From NCBI GenBank assembly GCA_018240685.1, contig JAFEFG010000011.1:1-58838 (forward strand): 58,838 nt of DNA. The letters run 5' to 3'. This stretch comes from Pseudomonadota bacterium. GTDB lineage: Bacteria; Pseudomonadota; Alphaproteobacteria; Reyranellales; Reyranellaceae. Below the pieces are notes generated by a model that was not told the DNA's origin, did no database searches, and worked only from the letters and a program-made list of their open reading frames with translations. Made by a program: the position numbers and the translations under genes. This document shows, piece by piece, positions 8,212 to 17,112 of this stretch (position 1 is its first letter; the number at the start of each line of letters is the position of its first letter).

Positions 8212-9852
8212 TCACTCTGCGAGCGTCGTGGCTTCGAGAGCGGGGCGGTTCCGGATCATGTCGGCGGCTTTCTCGGCGATCATCAGCACTGATGCATTCA
8301 GGTTGGCCGACGGCATGGTCGGCATGATCGAGGCATCGACCACGCGCAGGCCTTCGATTCCGCGGACCCGCAACTGGTCGTCCACGACGGCGGTCGGATC
8401 CGTGTCCGGAGCCATCCGGCAAGTTCCCATCAAGTGAAATGTCGTGGTGCCGCGCTGCTTGGCCGCGGCCAGCAACTCATCGTCGGACTGCGCCTGGGCC
8501 CCGGGGAATTCCTCGCGGTCGTAGTACTTGCTCAAGGGCCGCGATCCCAGCAGACGCCGGGCGAGCTTCATGCCTGCCAGCAGCACGCGCCGGTCGCTTT
8601 CGGCGGCGAGATAGTTCGGCTGGATGATGGGGTGCACGAACGGGTCGGCCGACTTCGAGCGAACGTAGCCGATGCTGTCGGGTCGCTGCTGCCATGAGGC
8701 GATCGTCATGCCGGGGTAGTCGTCGAGCCTGGACTGCACGCCCTCCTTGTAGCTCGCCGGCGTGAAGGTGAGCTGCAGATCGTAGTTGTCGATGTGCTCG
8801 TCCGATTTCCAGAACACGTAGATGAGCGTCGGATTGAGGGCGAGGATGCCCTTGCGCGAGACGAAGTACTTCATGATCTCGCCGGCAAGCCGCAGGCCGT
8901 GCGACTTCTCGTTGATCGTCTCGGCGTTCTTCACGCGCGCCACGAAGCGGGGTGCGTAGTGGTCGCGCAGGTTCTCGCCCACGCCCGGCAGCTCATGCAG
9001 GACGGGAATGCCGAGCGATTGCAGGAGCGGTGCCGGGCCGATGCCCGACAGTTGCAGAAGCTGGGGCGAGTTCACCGCGCCGCCGCTCAGGATCACCTCC
9101 CGCCGCGCCCGCACCTCGACGGGCTGGCCGTCGCGGCCTCCCTTGCGGTAGCGGACTCCGACCGCCTTCTTGCCTTCGAGCACGATCGACGTGGCATGCA
9201 CGTTCGTCCGCACGGTGAGGTTGGGCCGCTTCATCGCCGGATGGAGATAGCCGCGGGCGGCACTGACGCGGCGGCCGTTGCGGATGATGCGCTGGACGTA
9301 ACTCACGCCGGCCTGTTGCGTGCCGTTGTAGTCGGGGTTGCGTGGAATGCCCATCTCGACGGCGCCTTCGATGAAGGCTTCGCACAGGGGATCGCGCCAT
9401 TCGAGGTCGGTGATGGGCAGATTTCCCTCGCGGCCGCGGAACGTGCCGTCCGCTCCGTCGGCGATGCGCCGCTCGCTGCGGCGGAAGTAGGGAAGGACGT
9501 CGGCGTAGCCCCAGCCGCGGTTGCCGCGCTGGGCCCATCCGTCGAAGTCGAGCCGCTGGCCGCGGTTGTAGATGTGGCCGTTGATGGAGCTCGAGCCGCC
9601 GAGCGTCTTGCCGCGCGGCGCCGCGATCCGGCGGCCGCCGGTCCACTCGCTGGGTTCCGACGTGTAGAGCCAGTTCACCTTCGGATCGACCAGCGTGTAC
9701 ATGAAGCCGGCGGGGATATGGATGAACGGATGCCAGTCGCGCGGGCCGGCCTCGAGCACGCAGACCGTCGCCTTGCCGTCTTCGCTTAGCCGGTTGGCGA
9801 GCACGCTGCCGGCCGACCCGGCGCCGACGATCACATAGTCGAAACTCTCCAT
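8212..9852 (-). CDS. GMC-family FAD-dependent oxidoreductase (choline/alcohol dehydrogenase-like)
   Basis: A 546-residue glucose-methanol-choline oxidoreductase. The ADP-binding motif IVGAGSAGSVLANRL lies at the N-terminus, GMC signature 1 appears in RGKTLGGSSSINGHIYNRG, signature 2 in SGGAVNSPQLLQLSGIGP, and the C-terminal FHLMGTCRM plus VVDASIMPTMPSANLN complete the fold, with the active-site His in FHLMGTC. Such enzymes oxidise alcohols; the substrate cannot be told from sequence, though choline dehydrogenase-like proteins resemble it. I start it at ATG 9852; a longer open frame upstream has no family similarity. It diverges from the liv-type transporter operon. Confidence 0.92.
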   Translation of the reverse strand: MESFDYVIVGAGSAGSVLANRLSEDGKATVCVLEAGPRDWHPFIHIPAGFMYTLVDPKVNWLYTSEPSEWTGGRRIAAPRGKTLGGSSSINGHIYNRGQRLDFDGWAQRGNRGWGYADVLPYFRRSERRIADGADGTFRGREGNLPITDLEWRDPLCEAFIEGAVEMGIPRNPDYNGTQQAGVSYVQRIIRNGRRVSAARGYLHPAMKRPNLTVRTNVHATSIVLEGKKAVGVRYRKGGRDGQPVEVRARREVILSGGAVNSPQLLQLSGIGPAPLLQSLGIPVLHELPGVGENLRDHYAPRFVARVKNAETINEKSHGLRLAGEIMKYFVSRKGILALNPTLIYVFWKSDEHIDNYDLQLTFTPASYKEGVQSRLDDYPGMTIASWQQRPDSIGYVRSKSADPFVHPIIQPNYLAAESDRRVLLAGMKLARRLLGSRPLSKYYDREEFPGAQAQSDDELLAAAKQRGTTTFHLMGTCRMAPDTDPTAVVDDQLRVRGIEGLRVVDASIMPTMPSANLNASVLMIAEKAADMIRNRPALEATTLAE

Positions 9853-10065
9853 CGACGGCCCTTCCTCCGTTGCCCTGTCGTCTCGTCGCTTGTGCGCGAT
9901 CGTATTCGCTCCTGACGGCGAGGAGGGCCTTTTTACCTTGGGATCCGACCGATCGGGACGCAAAAACGCTGCGATCCCCGAAATCGGCACTAGGCAAGCC
10001 CGCCTCCACGGGCGCAGACTGCAGGCATAAGGCGAAAAAATCGCCACGCATTGGGAGGAAGATTG

Positions 10066-10110
10066 ATGTTGCAGCGGCTCTGCCGTCGATTTGGCGCGTT
10101 CGCGGACTGA
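10066..10110 (+). CDS. Possible 14-codon leader peptide upstream of livH
   Basis: A very strong ribosome site (GGGAGGAAGATTG at 10053-10065) precedes an ATG at 10066 that opens only 14 codons (MLQRLCRRFGAFAD) before TGA at 10108-10110. The likely livH ATG follows at 10118 with no Shine-Dalgarno of its own. This could be a translated leader that feeds ribosomes to livH by reinitiation, or an attenuator. It could also mean that the strong site simply drives livH through an unusual start. Confidence 0.4.
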   Translation: MLQRLCRRFGAFAD

Positions 10111-10117
10111 CCGGCCG

Positions 10118-10993
10118 ATGGACGGTTCGCTGGGCCTGCTGCTGAACGCGGTCGTTTCCGGATTGCTGCTGGGCGGTTTCTATGCGGCCGTCTCGATCGG
10201 CGTCGCGATCTCCTTCGGCATGCTGGATATCGTCAACATCGCCCACCCGGCATTCATCCTGCTCGGGTCCTACGTCGCCTATCTCGCCAATACCCTGCTG
10301 GGAATCGATCCGCTGCTGACGGCGGTCATCGCCCTGCCGGCCTTCTACCTGCTCGGCATGGCCGTCTACCAAGTCTACTACCTGTCGTTCGAACGGCGGC
10401 AGGACCAGTCGCTGCGCGGGCTCTCGTTCTTCTTCGGCCTGCTGTTCATCGCCGAAGTGACGCTGGTGCTGATTTTCGGCGTCGATTACCGGCTGGTGCA
10501 GGCGCCCTATATCGGTCCAAGCCTGCACCTGGGCTGGCTCGAACTGCCATTGCGCCTTCTGGTGCCATTCCTGGTGTCGATGCTGATGGTGGTGGGGCTG
10601 CAGCTGTTCCTCACCCGCAGCTTCACGGGGCGGGCCATCGAGGCGGTCGCCCAGGATCCGCTGGCGCTGCGCCTGATGGCGGCTGATCCGACCCGCATCA
10701 AGCGCGTCGCGTTCGGGCTCTCCTTCGCGACGGCGGCGATCGCCGGTGCCATCCTCATCATCATCCAGCCGGTCGAGCCGTCCATCGGGCGCGAATATAT
10801 CGGTCGCATCTTCGCCATCTGCGTGCTGGGCGGCCTGGGCAGCTTTTCCGGGATGGTGATCGCAGCCGTCACGCTCGGCGTCGTGGAAAGCCTGACGGCG
10901 ACCTTCTTCGGTCCTTCCTGGGCCCCGGCCGTTTCGTTCGGCGTCCTTCTCGTAACCTTGGCGGTGCGCCCCAGTGGTATCCTTGGCCGATAA
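10118..10993 (+). CDS. livH: Branched-chain amino acid/amide-type ABC transporter permease (LivH family)
   Basis: First permease of a type I ABC importer of the hydrophobic amino acid/amide class. The 291-residue protein has about eight membrane segments. It contains GGFYAAVSIGVAISFGMLDIVNIAHP at the N-terminus (family pattern split over residues 18-43) and the EAVAQDPLALRLM permease loop facing the ATPase. IFAICVLGGLGSFSGMVIAA is typical for the C-terminal half. ATG 10118 is preferred to an upstream TTG at 10091, which would add a polar nine-residue tail. It overlaps the next permease by 20 bases. The substrate is not predictable; the neighbouring amide and heterocycle enzymes suggest a nitrogenous compound. 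Confidence 0.9.
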   Translation: MDGSLGLLLNAVVSGLLLGGFYAAVSIGVAISFGMLDIVNIAHPAFILLGSYVAYLANTLLGIDPLLTAVIALPAFYLLGMAVYQVYYLSFERRQDQSLRGLSFFFGLLFIAEVTLVLIFGVDYRLVQAPYIGPSLHLGWLELPLRLLVPFLVSMLMVVGLQLFLTRSFTGRAIEAVAQDPLALRLMAADPTRIKRVAFGLSFATAAIAGAILIIIQPVEPSIGREYIGRIFAICVLGGLGSFSGMVIAAVTLGVVESLTATFFGPSWAPAVSFGVLLVTLAVRPSGILGR

Positions 10994-11954
10994 GCAGCAG
11001 GCCGGCGCCGCCCCGGCGCTGGGCGGCATTCCCTTCCTGCTGGTGCTCATCGTCATCGCCGCCGGGATTTTCGCCTTCGGGCGCTGGCTCAACATCAGCT
11101 ACGCCTTCTTTGCGGGCTATGTCGTTCTTCAGTACATCGTGCTCGGCACGGCCTGGAACATCCTCGGCGGCTACACCGGCTACGTGAACTTCGGCATCAC
11201 CGCCTTCTTCGCCATCGGCGCCTATTCCAGCGTCTTCCTCTACAAGATCGCGCCGTCGCTGCCGCTCCCGCTGATGGTCGTGGTGGGCGGCGTGCTGGCA
11301 GGGCTCGTCGGCCTGGGCATGGGCTATCTCACGCTGCGACTGCGCGGCGTGTTCTTTTCCATCGCCACGCTTGCGCTGGCGGTCGTGGTGCAGACCCTGA
11401 TCACCAACTGGGACTTCGTGGGCGGCGCGCGCGGCGCCTATGTCCTGCGGCCGCGCGTGGCGCCGCTGATCGGCGGCGACTATGTCCAGTATCTCTTTCT
11501 GGTCATGCTCGGGCTTTGCGTCGTCGTCCTGGCGACCGCGCGGGCGATCGAGCGCTCCGGGCTGGGCTACGGCTTTGCCGCGATCCGCGACGACGAGGGC
11601 GCCGCCGAGGCGTCCGGCGTGCCGACCCTGAAGCTGAAACTCATCGCCACCGTGCTGTCCGGCGGCTTCATGGGCATGGCCGGCGCGCCGCTGCCCTACT
11701 ATGTCACCTATCTCGATCCCGCGTCCGGCTTCAGCCTGAACTACGCCGTCAATGCCATCGCCATGCCGCTGATCGGCGGGACGTCGAGCTGGCTCGGCCC
11801 CGTCGTCGGTGCGGTCCTTGTCGGCGGCCTGCAGGAATATATCCGGGTCACGATCTCCTCCGCGGCCAACGTGCTGGTGGCCGGCGGGCTGATGGTGGCG
11901 TTCGTGATCGCCGCGCCCGAGGGCATCGTCGGCCTGTTCCGGAGGAAGCGATGA
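10974..11954 (+). CDS. livM: Branched-chain amino acid/amide-type ABC transporter permease (LivM family)
   Basis: Second permease of the importer, 326 residues with roughly eight to ten hydrophobic segments. The family landmarks are LGTAWNILGGYTGYVNFG near residue 59, LRLRGVFFSIATLALA, and the ATPase-contacting AIRDDEGAAEASGV. LIGGTSSWLGPVVGAVLVG lies near the end. The start is taken as GTG 10974, overlapping livH by 20 bases; a TTG at 10983 is also possible. The stop overlaps the livG ATG (ATGA). Confidence 0.9.
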   Translation: MVSLADKQQAGAAPALGGIPFLLVLIVIAAGIFAFGRWLNISYAFFAGYVVLQYIVLGTAWNILGGYTGYVNFGITAFFAIGAYSSVFLYKIAPSLPLPLMVVVGGVLAGLVGLGMGYLTLRLRGVFFSIATLALAVVVQTLITNWDFVGGARGAYVLRPRVAPLIGGDYVQYLFLVMLGLCVVVLATARAIERSGLGYGFAAIRDDEGAAEASGVPTLKLKLIATVLSGGFMGMAGAPLPYYVTYLDPASGFSLNYAVNAIAMPLIGGTSSWLGPVVGAVLVGGLQEYIRVTISSAANVLVAGGLMVAFVIAAPEGIVGLFRRKR

Positions 11955-12685
11955 CGACGCTCCTCGAGATCGCGGCGCTGGGCAAGCGCTTCGGCGGCTT
12001 TACCGCCCTGCAGGACATCGACCTCGAGGTGATGGAGGGCGAGCGGCTGGGGTTGATCGGTCCCAACGGCTCGGGAAAATCGACCCTCGTCAATTGCATC
12101 TGCGGCACGCTGCGGCACGACATGGGCAGCGTGCGCTTTGCCGGGCGGCCGCTGGACGGCCTGACCGCTCACGAGCGCACGCGCAGCGGCCTTGCGCGCA
12201 GCTTTCAGCTCCCGCGGCCCTTCGCCAGCCTGACGCTCGCCGAGAATCTGAGGATCCCCATCCTCTATGCGGTGAATGCGCGGGGCGACGGCGCGCTCTC
12301 CGGCCCCGACATCGAGAGGCGCTGCCTGGATCTGCTCGCCGAAGTCGGTCTCGCCGAAAAGGCCCAGCGCCTGCCGCGCGATCTCACGCAGATCGAGATG
12401 CGCAAGCTCGAGCTCGCGCGCGCCATGGCCGCCCAGCCCAGGCTGCTGTTCGCCGACGAGGTGATGGCCGGGCTGTCGCACGCCGAGGTCGACGAGATCA
12501 TTGCGCTGCTGTTCCGTCTCAACCGGCAGGGCGTGACGGTGATCATGATCGAGCACATCATGCGGGCGGTGATGGAGCTGTCGCAGCGACTGGTCGTGCT
12601 GGTGGCGGGGCGAAAGATCGCCGATGGCGCACCCAAGGAAGTCGTACGCGACGCCGAAGTGGTGAGGGCGTACCTTGGCGAGTAG
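11951..12685 (+). CDS. livG: ABC transporter ATP-binding protein (LivG family)
   Basis: First ATPase of the importer, 244 residues. Walker A is GPNGSGKST near residue 36; Walker B is LLFADEVMAGLS. The usual LSGGQ signature is replaced by a DLTQIEMRKLELARAMA stretch, which is normal for LivG-type ATPases. The downstream His-loop is VIMIEHIMRAV. The C-terminal extension GAPKEVVRDAEVVRAYLGE is typical of the family. Its ATG overlaps the livM stop, and its 3' end overlaps livF by 11 bases. Confidence 0.92.
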   Translation: MTTLLEIAALGKRFGGFTALQDIDLEVMEGERLGLIGPNGSGKSTLVNCICGTLRHDMGSVRFAGRPLDGLTAHERTRSGLARSFQLPRPFASLTLAENLRIPILYAVNARGDGALSGPDIERRCLDLLAEVGLAEKAQRLPRDLTQIEMRKLELARAMAAQPRLLFADEVMAGLSHAEVDEIIALLFRLNRQGVTVIMIEHIMRAVMELSQRLVVLVAGRKIADGAPKEVVRDAEVVRAYLGE

Positions 12686-13406
12686 CCTGACCGTCTCGAA
12701 TGTCGATGCCGGCTATGGTGCTGTCCGTGTGCTGGAGGACGTTTCGCTGACCGTCGAGGCAGGAGAGACGGTCGCGCTGCTCGGCACCAACGGCAACGGC
12801 AAGTCGACCTTGATGAAGTCCATCATGGGCATCGTGCGGCCGTCGGCGGGGCGGATCACGGCAACGATCGACGGCGCTTCCCACGAGCTCGTCGGCCGCT
12901 CGACCGAGGAGATCGTCGATCTCGGCATCGCGTTCGTGCCGGAAGGCAGGCGCCTGTTCCCCAAGCAGACCGTGACGGAGAACCTGCTGCTCGGGGCCTA
13001 CCGGCCGAAAGCGCGGTCGGCCATCGCGCGCAACCTCGATTTCTGCTTCGAGACCTTCCCCCGCCTCAAGGAGCGGGCGCGCCAGCTCGCCGGCAGCATG
13101 AGCGGCGGCGAGCAGCAGATGCTGGCGCTCGCCCGCGCGCTGATGTCCTCGCCGCGCGTCCTGCTGATCGACGAGCCGTCGGTGGGGCTGGCGCCGCTGC
13201 TGGTCAGCCGCACCATCGACAAGATCAAGGAGCTGAAGGAAGGCTTCGATCTCACCGTGCTGATGGCCGAGCAGAACTTCACCCAGGCGGTGCGGATCGC
13301 CGATCGCGGCTACGTCATCGTGCACGGCCGCATCGCTTTCGCCGGAGAGTCGGCGGAAGCGCTGAACAACAACGAGCTGATCCGGGAGTTCTATCTCGGC
13401 GCCTGA
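12675..13406 (+). CDS. livF: ABC transporter ATP-binding protein (LivF family)
   Basis: Second ATPase of the importer, 243 residues. Walker A is LGTNGNGKSTLMKSI, the signature is SMSGGEQQMLALARAL, Walker B is VLLIDEPSVGLAP, and the His-loop region is LMAEQNF. IAFVPEGRRLFPKQTV is characteristic of LivF. The start is TTG at 12675, inside the end of livG, which gives a short N-terminus before the first strand. A strong hairpin follows the stop and probably ends the operon. Confidence 0.92.
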   Translation: MASSLTVSNVDAGYGAVRVLEDVSLTVEAGETVALLGTNGNGKSTLMKSIMGIVRPSAGRITATIDGASHELVGRSTEEIVDLGIAFVPEGRRLFPKQTVTENLLLGAYRPKARSAIARNLDFCFETFPRLKERARQLAGSMSGGEQQMLALARALMSSPRVLLIDEPSVGLAPLLVSRTIDKIKELKEGFDLTVLMAEQNFTQAVRIADRGYVIVHGRIAFAGESAEALNNNELIREFYLGA

Positions 13407-13410
13407 GCGC

Positions 13411-13438
13411 CGGGCGCGCCCTCGTCGTGGCGCGCCCG
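13411..13438. terminator. Bidirectional hairpin between livF and livK
   Basis: CGGGCGCGCC (13411-13420) and GGCGCGCCCG (13429-13438) form a perfect 10-bp stem with an 8-base loop in the 39 bases between the convergent livF and livK stops. There is no U-tract, but position and strength suit a shared terminator or 3'-end block. Confidence 0.6.
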
Positions 13439-13445
13439 CACCGGC

Positions 13446-14702
13446 CTATTTGCCCGGATCGTACGGATAGATGATCTTCCCGGTCCGGTACTTGGTCGGC
13501 CACAGGATCACTTCGGTCTTGGGATCGCGGAACTGGTCGACCGAATTGCCGGTGATGCCCTGGAACTGCACCGCCATGACCTGCGATTCCTGCCACTCGC
13601 CGTCGGCGTTGAAGCGGATGTCGCCGGCCACGGTCTTGAAGGTGTTCTTGCGCGCGTACTCGGCGATCTTGTCGTCGTTGGTCCCGCCGGTTGCCTTCAC
13701 CGCCTGCTCGACAACCTGGCACAGCGCGTAGCCGAAGGGCGGCAGGTAGTAGCCCAGGAGATCGACGCCCGCCGCGGCCGACCGGGCCTGGTACTTCTTG
13801 ATCAGCTCGCGGCCTTCGTCGGTCGCGAAGCCCGCCCACGGCAGCCAGAAATCGTAGGTCACGATGCCGTTCAGGAGCGGCCCGAGCTGGGTCTTGATGG
13901 CCGTCGCCTGCAGGCCGACCATGCCGCCGCCGAACAGCTTCGGCTTGAAGCCGACTTCGTGGGCGGCGCGGATGATGCCGACCGTGTCCGCCGGGTAGGA
14001 GGCGGAGAAATAGATGTCGGGGTTGGTGGCGGCCACCGCGCGCACGACCGGCGTGTAGTCGGCGGTGTTGGGCGGATAGGTCTTGTCGTAGACGATCTTC
14101 AGGCCGTACTTCTTCACTTGGGCGCGCACGCCGTCGAGCGCGTTGCGCGGGAATTCGGCGTCGGCGCCGGTGATGGCCACCGTCTGCGGCTTGGGATTCT
14201 GCTCCATCGCCACCGCGAAGAAGCCTTCGGAGAAGGCCTGCTTGGGGTTCGGCCCGCCGGTCGGCGCGATCGAGAAATAGCGCGGATAGTGGAACTCCGA
14301 ATTCACCGCGAGCCCCAGCAGCGAGAAGAAGACGCGATCGTGCTGCATGACGATCGGCATTGCCGGCGCGACCATGTTGGTCGCGTAGCCGCTGGTGACG
14401 ATGTCGACCTTATCGACGTCGAGCAGCTTGGTGTAGATGCCGGGCACGTTGGAAGGGTTGGAGGCGTCGTCGTAGTAGACGAGCTTCACGGGCCGGCCGA
14501 GCAGGCCGCCGCGCGCATTGACGTCCTGTTCCCAGATCTGCATGCCCAGCAGGGCGGATTTCCCGTTGGGCGCCAGGCTGCCGGTAAGGGCCATGCCGAA
14601 GCCGATGGTGAAGGGTTTGTTCTCGGCGCTTGCCTTGCCGACAATGCCTGCAGCGGCGCCGGCAACAGCCAGCTTCCCGAACGTACGACGCTCCATACGC
14701 AT
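13446..14702 (-). CDS. livK: ABC transporter substrate-binding protein (LivK family, type I periplasmic fold)
   Basis: The 418-residue periplasmic receptor for the importer encoded on the other strand. It begins with a Tat-like signal (ERRTFGKLAVAGAAAGIVG then ASA-EN), followed by the family opening IGFGMALTGSLAPNGKSALLGMQ (residues 33-55). A VKLVYYDD strand and GGTNDDKIAEYARK further on are typical of amino acid/amide receptors. It lies 84 bases downstream of the flavin monooxygenase on the same strand, so receptor and oxygenase may be co-transcribed. The ligand is unknown. Confidence 0.9.
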   Translation of the reverse strand: MRMERRTFGKLAVAGAAAGIVGKASAENKPFTIGFGMALTGSLAPNGKSALLGMQIWEQDVNARGGLLGRPVKLVYYDDASNPSNVPGIYTKLLDVDKVDIVTSGYATNMVAPAMPIVMQHDRVFFSLLGLAVNSEFHYPRYFSIAPTGGPNPKQAFSEGFFAVAMEQNPKPQTVAITGADAEFPRNALDGVRAQVKKYGLKIVYDKTYPPNTADYTPVVRAVAATNPDIYFSASYPADTVGIIRAAHEVGFKPKLFGGGMVGLQATAIKTQLGPLLNGIVTYDFWLPWAGFATDEGRELIKKYQARSAAAGVDLLGYYLPPFGYALCQVVEQAVKATGGTNDDKIAEYARKNTFKTVAGDIRFNADGEWQESQVMAVQFQGITGNSVDQFRDPKTEVILWPTKYRTGKIIYPYDPGK

Positions 14703-14786
14703 GACCTTCCTCCCGATTATCGATGTGGTTGAACGCGGTCCTCTACCTCACAACGCTGAAATGACGACCGACCGTGCGACGGACGG

Positions 14787-16037
14787 TCAGAGAACAGGCG
14801 GCGGCCCGCCGATGCCGAGCGCGTGCTGGCCGAAGATCGCGCCCTGGACATCGGGGGAGAACATGACGTGCGCATTGGCGGCATGCGCGTCGCGGAACAG
14901 GCGCTGCATGGTGCCGGCGAGATAGAGGCCGCCGGATCCGGCGATCCCCATCAGGATGTCGACGGCCTCCAGGCACAGGCGCGCCGAGAAGAAGGCATCG
15001 CGGCGGTATCGCACCTTGTCCTCTTGTGCAGCTTCGCGGCCGGCGCGCGCGACCTGCATCGCCTGGGTGCAGACCTGGCGCATCAGCAGCTCGGCGGCGT
15101 CGATGCGCGCCGCCGCTTCCGCCACCTTGATCTGCACCGGCTGGCTGGCGCCGAAGGGCAGGCCGGTCATGGTCGCGTTGCGCTTGCGGGCGGCGCCGAC
15201 CGTCGCTTCGTACGCGCCGCGCGCGCAGCCGAGCATCACGCCCGACAGGATGTAGGGGCCGAGCGCCAGCATCGGCAGCCGGAACAGCGGCGTGTCGTTC
15301 GCGGCCAGGCCCGGATGCGGCCGGCCGCTCAGGTCCCAGGCGGTCAGCGTGCGGTATTCGGGCACGAACAGGCCCTTGATCTCGACATCCTTTGAGCCCG
15401 TGCCCGAGAGGCCAACCGCGTGCCAGGTATCGATGACCTCGTACTGGGAGCGATGAACGAGTGCCAGCCTCTGGTCGACGGGCGGCCCGTCCTCGCGCTC
15501 GCGTACCATGAAGGCCAGCATGTTCCAGTCCGAGTTGTCGACGCCCGACGACAACGGCCATCGTCCCGAGAGTTCGTAGCCGCCCTCGACCTTGCGGCCT
15601 CGCCCGGCGGGATAGACGAGGGACGTGGCGATCAGCACGTCGGGCGACACGCTCCACAGCTCCTCCTGAGCCTGCAGCGGAAAATAACCGAGCATCCAGT
15701 GGTGGCTGGCCAAATTGCCGAGGTTCCAGGCCGTCGACGGGCAGACCCTGGCGATCTCGGCACAGGTGTCGATGAAGATGCCGACATCGAGTTCGGCGCC
15801 GCCGACGCGGGCGGGCTGCACCATCCGGAACAGGCCGGCGGCATGGAGGTCCCGCTCCGTCTCCTCGGGCAGGCGGCGCAGGCGTTCGCACGTCTCGGCG
15901 CGCTGTGCGATGGCGGGGGCGAGACGGCTTGCCCGCCGCGTCATCTCCTCGTAGCCGACGGAGGCGAACGAGACCCGCGCTTGGGGCAGCGTCGCCGAGG
16001 GCGCCCAGGCGAAGCGGGCGCCTCTGGTGCCGTTCAT
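14787..16037 (-). CDS. Acyl-CoA-dehydrogenase-fold flavin monooxygenase (HsaA/DszC-like)
   Basis: A 416-residue protein of the acyl-CoA dehydrogenase superfamily, closest by eye to reduced-flavin-dependent oxygenases such as HsaA. Features: LFRMVQPARVGGAELDVG in the N-terminal helical domain, WPLSSGVDNSDW in the middle, TWHAVGLSGTGSKDVEIKG, and a C-terminal helical bundle. These are group D two-component oxygenases needing a separate flavin reductase, which I do not see nearby. I chose ATG 16037, preceded by GGAAGGAAA; the longer frame upstream lacks family similarity. It sits head to head with the PEP-mutase-like gene and upstream of livK on the same strand. Confidence 0.82.
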   Translation of the reverse strand: MNGTRGARFAWAPSATLPQARVSFASVGYEEMTRRASRLAPAIAQRAETCERLRRLPEETERDLHAAGLFRMVQPARVGGAELDVGIFIDTCAEIARVCPSTAWNLGNLASHHWMLGYFPLQAQEELWSVSPDVLIATSLVYPAGRGRKVEGGYELSGRWPLSSGVDNSDWNMLAFMVREREDGPPVDQRLALVHRSQYEVIDTWHAVGLSGTGSKDVEIKGLFVPEYRTLTAWDLSGRPHPGLAANDTPLFRLPMLALGPYILSGVMLGCARGAYEATVGAARKRNATMTGLPFGASQPVQIKVAEAAARIDAAELLMRQVCTQAMQVARAGREAAQEDKVRYRRDAFFSARLCLEAVDILMGIAGSGGLYLAGTMQRLFRDAHAANAHVMFSPDVQGAIFGQHALGIGGPPPVL

Positions 16038-16169
16038 CGTGCGTTTCCTTCCCAGGACAGACTTGTTTTGACAGACGATGCGGAGCGCCGGTCGGATGGT
16101 CAAGTGCTTGGCGTTTGGGCTGGGGGAGGCTTATGGTCCGCCGCACCGCCCCCTGGAGGAAATGTCGAC

Positions 16170-17033
16170 ATGCATGCTCCCGACCGCCTGCGCGCGCTTC
16201 TTGCGGAACCCGGCTTCGTCGTCATGCCGGCGGTCTGGGACGGCCTGACCGCCAAGCTTGCCGCCGGCGCCGGCTTCCGGACGGCATTCCTGTCCGGCTC
16301 CTGCGTCGCGGCGAGCCGGCTCGGCGGCCCCGATCTCGACCTCGTCTCGTTCGGCGAGATGTTTGATTCCTTCAACATGGTGCGCGGGGCGGCGCCCGAT
16401 CTCCTGGTTCTGGCCGACGGCGACCACGGCTACGGCAACGCCATGAACGTGCAGCGGACGGTGCGCGCCTATGGCCGCGCCGGCGCGGCGGCGATCCTGA
16501 TCGAGGACAAGATCACGCCCCGCGAGCTCACCGCCGCCGGCAAGCCCTGCCTGCCGCGCGAGGAGGCGCGCATGAAGATTCGCGCCGCCGTCGCCGCCGC
16601 CAGGGAGTCCGGCATCCTGATCCTTGCCCGTACCGACTGCCGTCCGACCCAGGGCATCGACGAAGCCGTGGCGCGCATCGAGATGTATGTCGAGGAAGGC
16701 GCCGACATCCTGTTCCTGGATTCGCCTGCCGACGAGGCGGAGATCGGGCGCGCCGTCGCCGCGGCCCAGGGCAAGCCCTCTTTCGTGGTGCTGTCGCCAG
16801 GCGCTCCGCGCGCGACGCCGTCCCAGAAGGACGCGGCGGCGCTGGGCTTCAAGATCGGCACCTATCCGACGGCGATGCTGTCGCCGGCCACGGCCGGCAT
16901 GAAGGCCGGGCTGGCGGCGCTTGCGGCCGGCGAGGCGGAGGCGGGCAGCGCCATGCCGCCGGCCGAGCTGCGCACGACCCTGGGCTATCCGGACTACGAC
17001 CGCGACGCCCGGCCGTTCCTGCTCAAGCGTTGA
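16170..17033 (+). CDS. Isocitrate lyase/PEP mutase family protein
   Basis: A 287-residue TIM-barrel enzyme of the isocitrate lyase/PEP mutase superfamily, which makes or breaks C-C or P-C bonds in 2-oxo or carboxylic acids. Seen: GLTAKLAAGAGF near the N-terminus, the metal-binding LADGDHGYGNAMNVQRTV, and IEDKITPRE where lyases have a KRCGH-type motif. The last point places it nearer the phosphoenolpyruvate mutase/oxaloacetate decarboxylase-like branch than to isocitrate lyase proper. The start ATG 16170 follows GGAGG at 16155-16159. The exact reaction cannot be assigned; no phosphonate genes adjoin it. Confidence 0.85.
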   Translation: MHAPDRLRALLAEPGFVVMPAVWDGLTAKLAAGAGFRTAFLSGSCVAASRLGGPDLDLVSFGEMFDSFNMVRGAAPDLLVLADGDHGYGNAMNVQRTVRAYGRAGAAAILIEDKITPRELTAAGKPCLPREEARMKIRAAVAAARESGILILARTDCRPTQGIDEAVARIEMYVEEGADILFLDSPADEAEIGRAVAAAQGKPSFVVLSPGAPRATPSQKDAAALGFKIGTYPTAMLSPATAGMKAGLAALAAGEAEAGSAMPPAELRTTLGYPDYDRDARPFLLKR

Positions 17034-17112
17034 CGTACGGTTGTCGGGCGGCGCGAGATGACCTGCGCCCGCGCTCCCGACAGGTTGGTTCCAGGCGCGG
17101 AAGAGAGGTGAC

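Noticed and set aside
8993..11095. 700-codon minus-strand open frame
   Set aside because: Overlaps the GMC oxidoreductase in another frame and lies antisense to livH; no recognisable domain.
16068..16092. TTGACA box as promoter for the PEP-mutase-like gene
   Set aside because: The -35 hexamer is perfect but no acceptable -10 follows at 16-18 bases.
16170..17033. Phosphonate biosynthesis (true PEP mutase)
   Set aside because: No phosphonopyruvate decarboxylase or other phosphonate-forming genes adjoin, so only the superfamily is assigned.
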